A stretch of 64,000 bases of DNA from Rostratula benghalensis (lineage: Eukaryota > Chordata > Aves > Charadriiformes > Rostratulidae), in assembly GCA_013399305.1 (NCBI GenBank), contig VXAI01000046.1, positions 3,658,731 through 3,722,730 of the forward strand, read 5' to 3'. Position 1 is the first letter of the stretch. Every line of letters begins with the position of its first letter. Shown here in pieces: positions 59,501-64,000 of the stretch. The notes beneath the pieces were generated by a model. It was not told where the DNA came from, did not search any database, and saw nothing but the letters and a program-made list of their open reading frames with translations. Both the position numbers and the translations under genes were made by a program.

Positions 59501-62137
59501 GGAAATGTGACAAACATTTGTAAAACATTATAGAATTGTAGGTTTTTTTGTAATCCTTGCTCCTGCTGAGAAGGCTATTTTGATTCGGTTACTTTATGTT
59601 TGCTTTGAAGCATTGTTGGGGGGAGCTCAGTTACTTTTGCACACTTCCCCTGAGAATGTTCAAAATATTGGCTTAAGTATCATAATACAAATTTCTGTAT
59701 TTATAAAAACTATATAAGAGATTGAGTGATAGTTATGGTTAAAGCACAAGGTGTGAGTTGGCACAGATTTCTGATATGACTTTGGATAAATGCATAATCT
59801 CTTAGGTTACCTTCCCTCGTCTTTTTTCTGTAGCAGAAATGTTTGCATTATGAGGGTGTCTGTCCAGCACCTCAGGTTTTAATGATAGCATTACAGTATT
59901 AAAATAAATTGATTTATGCTATACATCAATAAAAACTTTGTCAGTTGATGTCAATTGATCTTTTCTGATAGATATTCTATGGGTTGTCTACCAATGCTCT
60001 TTTTGGTTACACCATATTGGTTGAGTTTTTGTTGAGCTGGAATTCTGCACTGGACAAGCAGTACATCATGCTTCTGATTGCCAGCAAACAACTGATCTAG
60101 AAGGGAAAACAGTAAGATACTGCCTGTACCTTCTCTTGCTGTAGGATGGTTTTCAGAGAGAACCAAACTCTGTATTTATGTAGGTGTTGTGCTCCACTGT
60201 TCCCTTTTTAATCTTCCACTGAGTCCCTTCAGTGCTTCCCACACGTAGGTTTGCCTGACAGTTCTGGAATACTTCATTGAAATCCTCTGCATATTCTGAT
60301 AAATGTTTGTCTTGCAGTTACCGCTGTGATGATTTTGTAGTGAATGATACCAAGATGGGCCTGGTACAGAAGGTTAGAGAGCACCTACAGAACTTGGAGA
60401 AGTAAGTAGCTTGTTTACAGTCACACTGCTTTGGGTGCACTTGTATAATTTATGTGGTATTTCTGTTTTTTACAGATATATATGTATTTAATATATATAT
60501 TTTGGTCCTTCTATGTGCGTGATGCTGTCTATGTTTAAATATCCTTTTCATCACTGAAAAGCAGAAGTGCAGAAGGAATGGGTTTGTTTCTTATACGGTG
60601 AATCTTACAGAAGCAGTGCATGGTGATACAAGTATTTAGATACCAATTAACTTTCTTGCTACATAGCCATTAATTACTCTCTTTTTCCAATATAAATGGG
60701 AGGGAATTTCCAGAATAGAACGATAGTTTATCAAAACCATAAAAAGTTTCTGGAGCAGATAAACTGAAGAAAAAAGGCAGGTGGAAAGGGTCTTCATATT
60801 AACTGCATAGTTTGGTTTCCAAGCAAAAAGGTTGAGAAGGCTCATGAACTTGGAACTGTACAGAATAGATGTGGTTTTCCTCTGCCTTTACCTGTTCCGC
60901 TGAAAAGTAGACACTACGGTCGTTGTGATGCAGATTCTGTGGCCGGTGCTAGAGAACAAATAATCTTTTCACAGTTGGTTTGGAAATCTTATGCCATACT
61001 AAGTAGAAGTATGTGTGCACACAGTGCTTACAATTGTGTTTGAATGTCCCAGAGTTGAAGCAGGACTCCTCCTAAGAAACTGCTGTGACTTTGGGGAAGT
61101 CTCTGGATCCTCCCCAAGTTAAGTGTGTCACTTAATCTGTTGGTAATATTAACATTTGCATTATTTTCCATTCTCTTTTTGGTGTCTTTCTCAGGTAAAG
61201 ATGTAAAGATGTTTAGACACAATCAGAAGTACACATTAGTATTTCAGAAATGTCTGGATCTTAACTCTTTGGGAGGTGTAGATGGTACTATGGAGGCTTC
61301 CATTGTCTGTAATGACAGTTTTTCAGTATTTGGAGGACTTTCTGATTTTAAAAAAAATGAAAAAAAAACCAACCCCAAAACAAAACCCAACCAAAAAAAC
61401 AGCCAAAAAAATTCCCCAAACCTAAAATATGGAACAAATTATGATTTTGCTATTGGAGAGAGAAGTCATAAACTGGTAGAATTGAAGTGCCAGTAATTTC
61501 CAGTGATGTGGAAAAGAATAACTAATTGTTCCTGTAACTTTGTATTAGTATTACACAAATGTATTTTTATTGTAGTAAGAGAATTCAGCTATAATACATC
61601 AGTGCTAGCACTCAAGATATTTTTGATCTTTGGTAACTTGACTTTGTCCTTATTTTTTTGAAGTTCTGTTTCTACAGGCTTAGATGATTATTCTGATAGA
61701 AATATTTTATGGAAAATTCTCTATTGAACATTCCTTTGAATAAGGAAAAAGGTCAATATTTTAGGTGAAAAGTAGCATACTAATAAGACCAATCTTTGTG
61801 GTCTTATGTGCTCTATACTGTAGCATGCATAACTTAATGCAGTTAACTTGGACATCAGTGTTGAAAATAGGATGTGTGTCTGTACTCTGAGGGAGATGCA
61901 GTCTGTTTCAAGACTATGAAAAGCAGATGTTGCTATCAGGAAGCTCTTTGCTGTCTCAATGACCACTAGTGGCAGATGTGATCCCCGGGTTAAACGTTAG
62001 GATGACTATATTTTGGTTTTATAGTAAGTAACCTCTTCTAATTACTTTCCAACAGTTCAGCCTTTACATCAGACAGACATAGGAAAAGAAAACTATTGGA
62101 AAATTCATCTCTGAACAGCAAGTTATTAAAAGTAAAT
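34615..62137 (+). CDS. USP3: USP3, ubiquitin-specific protease 3 (5' part, coding exons 1-5, spliced)
   Basis: Five plus-strand exons (91, 61, 132, 84 and 82 nt) join in frame to 150 codons that match mammalian USP3 nearly residue for residue. USP3 is a nuclear deubiquitinase that removes ubiquitin from histones H2A and H2B and acts in S-phase progression and DNA-damage responses. This part is the N-terminal ZnF-UBP domain, which binds ubiquitin: candidate zinc ligands are Cys3, His5, Cys29, Cys32, Cys41, Cys44, Cys49, His56, His60, Cys85, Cys88 and Cys98. It is followed by a basic RHRKRK patch at 130-135 resembling a nuclear localisation signal. The USP catalytic domain with its Cys and His boxes begins just past residue 150, in exons beyond base 64000. 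Intron 1 is long (15.6 kb). The gene is truncated by the window only; all splice sites are intact. Confidence 0.97.
37805..37818. repeat. Short TA dinucleotide repeat
   Basis: About seven TA units inside USP3 intron 1. Confidence 0.8.
38567..38602. repeat. (TTTA)n microsatellite
   Basis: About eight consecutive TTTA units in USP3 intron 1, ending in a short T-run. Likely to vary in length. Confidence 0.95.
40852..40922. repeat. Local tandem repeat, TAAAGATTAGCTTTATTTA units
   Basis: TAAAGATTAGCTTTATTTA starts at 40858 and again at 40883 (period 25), with a third partial copy (TAAAGATTA) at 40913. In USP3 intron 1. Confidence 0.85.
50342..50402 (+). CDS. USP3: USP3 coding exon 2
   Basis: A 61-nt exon, acceptor TTTTATAG and donor AG|GTGGGT. 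It reads VCRSNKSPWVCLTCSSVHCG plus the first two bases of Arg51. It supplies zinc-ligand cysteines 32, 41, 44 and 49 of the ZnF-UBP domain. Confidence 0.98.
50403..53059 (+). other. USP3: USP3 intron 2
   Basis: About 2.7 kb, GTGGGT to TTATTAG. It contains one sense CR1 fragment (51741-52074) and a T-run near 50920. Nothing else recognised. Confidence 0.85.
51741..52074 (+). mobile_element. CR1 LINE 3' fragment, sense
   Basis: Starts in the CR1 segment AGCTTCCAGTACCTTAAGGG and runs through CCTGGAGGTGTTCAAGGCCT to GATCTTTAAGGTCCCTTCCA and a final ATTCTATGACTCT tail. About 330 bp, in the same orientation as USP3. Confidence 0.95.
53060..53191 (+). CDS. USP3: USP3 coding exon 3
   Basis: A 132-nt exon, acceptor TTTTATTAG and donor TG|GTAAGG. 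It encodes R51, YVNGHAKKHYEDAQIP and QHTVCMDCSSYSTY. His56, His60, Cys85 and Cys88 fit ZnF-UBP zinc positions. Differences from the mammalian protein are conservative (for example I for V, T for S, E for D). Confidence 0.98.
56099..56105. other. Assembly gap (7 N)
   Basis: Seven undetermined bases directly after a T-rich low-complexity run in USP3 intron 3. The true gap size is unknown. Confidence 0.99.
59443..59475. repeat. 18-bp-period direct duplication
   Basis: AGTTTGTATATTAAA occurs at 59443 and 59461. In USP3 intron 3. Confidence 0.85.
60318..60401 (+). CDS. USP3: USP3 coding exon 4
   Basis: An 84-nt exon, acceptor CTTGCAG and donor AA|GTAAGT. It completes Cys95 and reads YRCDDFVVNDTKMGL, then VQKVREHLQNLE, the C-terminal part of the ZnF-UBP fold. 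Cys98 is a likely zinc ligand. Confidence 0.98.
60402..62055 (+). other. USP3: USP3 intron 4
   Basis: About 1.65 kb, GTAAGT to CCAACAG. It has a TA-rich patch near 60475-60502 and an A/C-rich run near 61350-61425. No repeat family or gene recognised. Confidence 0.85.
62056..62137 (+). CDS. USP3: USP3 coding exon 5
   Basis: An 82-nt exon, acceptor CCAACAG and donor AAT|GTAAGT. It reads SAFTSDRHRKRKLLENS and ends KLLKVN in phase 0. The basic RHRKRK stretch may act in nuclear import (inference). In mammalian USP3 this segment links the zinc finger to the protease domain. Confidence 0.97.
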
Positions 62138-62383
62138 GTAAGTATGACAGATCCAGTACAGTGAGTTTAAAGGTGGTTTTTTTCAGCCCCTTGAGTCTTA
62201 AAGTTGGCCTAGAATTGAAATAGTTACAACGGGTTACCCAAATTCTGCTTGGTGCACTTTGTCTTTCTCATCTCCTGACCATACACCTAGAAGAACCCCG
62301 TCTTACACAGGAATGTTTGCTCTCTTTCAGCATTTCTGTTCACCCAGACTTTAAGCTTCCGTGTAAGAAAGGTTTCATGTCAA

Positions 62384-62420
62384 GATAGGGCTTCAGGGCA
62401 GTTGGATAGGGCTTCAGGGC
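62384..62420. repeat. 21-bp-period direct duplication
   Basis: GATAGGGCTTCAGGGC occurs at 62384 and 62405. In USP3 intron 5. Confidence 0.85.
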
Positions 62421-63280
62421 TTGGTGGGATCAGCAAAATCAGGAGTACACACTGGGATTAAAGCAAGGCTAGATCTTGGGCTTTTCTTTTCCAAGCAGAC
62501 AAGGGTGTTCATTCTCTTGGGTGCACTGTCTTTTTCTAAGGGGATAAGAGAGTAATTGTTAGGGAAAAATGAAAAAAAAACCCCCCAAAACTATTTTTTA
62601 AAAAGAGCTTAGTAAATCTTGCATTCAAAAGGAACAGTGGGCTATTCAGAAAGCTTTTCTTACTCTCATCTTCCTTCTAGTTTAACTACACATTTGCAGA
62701 ATAGCACCCAGGAGATGACAATCCAGCCCTTGCTAGATAGCTGAAGGGCTACATAATTTCTTCCAGACAAAGAATCCTCCAAACCTAATGTCTCTGTTTT
62801 CTACAGTTTGGGTTGAAGGAGTTTCTAATCTTCATAATTTCTCCCACATTTTAGGGAGGGAGAGGGGAGACACTGACCCAGTTGTTTGGAACTGCTTTAT
62901 TTTCACGCTTGGCTAGAAGGAGTGGTAGAGCAGAGCTTTCCTCCTCAGCCCCTAGGACTGCAAGACAGCAATGTAGTCAAAGGGAGCTGAAGTAGTAGCT
63001 GTCTTTGGTGACAAGGAACAATTACCTGATTGCAAAGAGAAGCAACTGTTTTCACTGGTTGATTAATTTATTAATACTTGAATATTGCCTGTGGCAACAG
63101 ATGAACTTTTTGTTGTTGGCACACTGGTTCCTTAACTAGAAAGGACAGGCTGCTGCTGTTCGTGGTGATACCCTGCTGTCTCACCCTGGGCAAGCAAAGA
63201 ATACACGAAGGACATTGTGGTGTTTGTACTTAGAAGTTTTGTTCCTTTATTAGAAAACAGGTCTCTCTTTAGACTTGTTG

Positions 63281-63330
63281 TATTGGTAATTTTATTGTTT
63301 ATGGTATTATTGGTAATTTAATTGCTTATG
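63281..63330. repeat. 27-bp-period direct duplication
   Basis: TATTGGTAATTTTATTG at 63281 recurs with small changes at 63308, both followed by TTTATG or CTTATG. In USP3 intron 5. Confidence 0.8.
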
Positions 63331-64000
63331 TAAATAATACTTTTTTTTTTTTGACAAGGTATATGCAAATATTGTGCTGTCATTAGTTCTTCACCAGAGA
63401 TGATGTTTGTGGTAGATTTGGGGAGGAACAAAGTTTTATTGGAACACTTTGAACGCATATTTGGTAACCTGGATTTGCACACGGTCTTTGGTGTCAAGTA
63501 ATATGGTGATTTTGAGATACTTCCTACTAAAAGACAGTCTAGCTTTTAAATTCTCTTAGAACAATGAAGAACGCCCAAAAATTTGATGAAATTACGTGTG
63601 ATATTTTGTAGACAGTGGAATGTGTCCAAGTGTTGCGGATCCTAGAAATCCTAAGTCCTAAGCAGCACTGTCCACAGTTCTCTTCCCTCTTCTCCCGGCC
63701 TACCATGGAGATCATTTGGCAAAAAGCAAGCTCATCTGTGGGTAACACTGCTCAGGCCTGCAAAATTCCTAGGCTGTAATTGGTGTAGATTTTTCTTCTC
63801 TTGGTTCAACACGTTGCTTTTTCTTAGCACAGTATAACTTAAATGCTGTTGACTGTCTTTCAAAGCCACTCCAGGCTCCCGCAAAACCCCACCAAGCCAG
63901 CAGGCTGGTGCTGGTGACTTTAACCTGCAAGCAGCCACACTGTGCATACTGGACATGGGACTAACTGCATAAGCATTGGTATTCTCTTTTTTTTTTTAAA

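Larger units (their letters stand above)
53192..60317 (+). other. USP3: USP3 intron 3
   Basis: About 7.1 kb. It contains a sequence gap of seven Ns (56099-56105) after a T-rich run, a TTTA-rich patch near 55350-55380 and an 18-bp-period duplication (59443-59475). A stop-free frame at 58819-59409 lacks an ATG near its start and any recognisable domain, so it is not called a gene. Confidence 0.85.
62138..64000 (+). other. USP3: USP3 intron 5 (part)
   Basis: I searched for the next exon, which should begin the catalytic domain (the NLGNTCFMN Cys-box region), and did not find it, so it lies outside the window. Two small direct duplications are present (62384-62420 and 63281-63330). Confidence 0.8.

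Noticed and set aside
62138..64000. Search for the next USP3 exon (start of the catalytic Cys box)
   Set aside because: No sequence encoding the NLGNTCFMN region is present; USP3 continues beyond the window.
1..64000. Prokaryote-type systems, CRISPR arrays, phage or integrated virus
   Set aside because: No evenly spaced direct-repeat array, operon-like gene run or viral gene is visible. The only mobile DNA recognised is CR1, a non-LTR retrotransposon.

Overview
The window is vertebrate nuclear DNA and almost certainly avian. It is AT-rich with long introns, has canonical GT-AG splice sites, and carries several copies of the CR1 non-LTR retrotransposon, including one with the typical ATTCTATGATTCT-type 3' end. 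The species cannot be fixed from sequence alone.

Two genes are recognised, arranged head to head and each cut by a window edge. On the minus strand, CA12 (carbonic anhydrase 12) contributes exons 1-4: a signal-peptide exon at 13932-14022, a 21-nt micro-exon at 9835-9855, exon 3 at 3427-3606 and exon 4 at 817-959. These join in frame to 145 codons; the rest of the gene lies before base 1. On the plus strand, USP3 (ubiquitin-specific protease 3) contributes coding exons 1-5 at 34615-34705, 50342-50402, 53060-53191, 60318-60401 and 62056-62137. These join in frame to 150 codons covering the whole ZnF-UBP domain and the linker; the protease domain lies beyond base 64000. CA12 and USP3 are also neighbours in the human genome at 15q22, so this is conserved synteny.

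Layout: 1-14022 CA12 exons and introns, with one long CR1 copy (12205-13190) in intron 1. 14023-14190 is a probable CA12 5' UTR and TATA-type core promoter. 14191-33950 is an intergenic stretch of about 20 kb with two antisense CR1 fragments and no supportable gene. 33950-35215 is a CpG island with a 30-bp tandem repeat, the USP3 promoter, a TISU/YY1-like AAGATGGC element and USP3 exon 1. 35216-64000 is USP3 introns 1-5 with four short exons, one sense CR1 fragment, microsatellites and a 7-N gap.

The two genes have unrelated products. CA12 is an extracellular membrane carbonic anhydrase; USP3 is a nuclear deubiquitinase acting on histones H2A and H2B. The promoters contrast accordingly: a TATA-like, non-CpG CA12 start and a CpG-island USP3 start. 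I found no previously undescribed system. The most useful observations are the 21-nt CA12 micro-exon, the short upstream ORF in the USP3 leader and the GC-rich tandem repeat beside that promoter.
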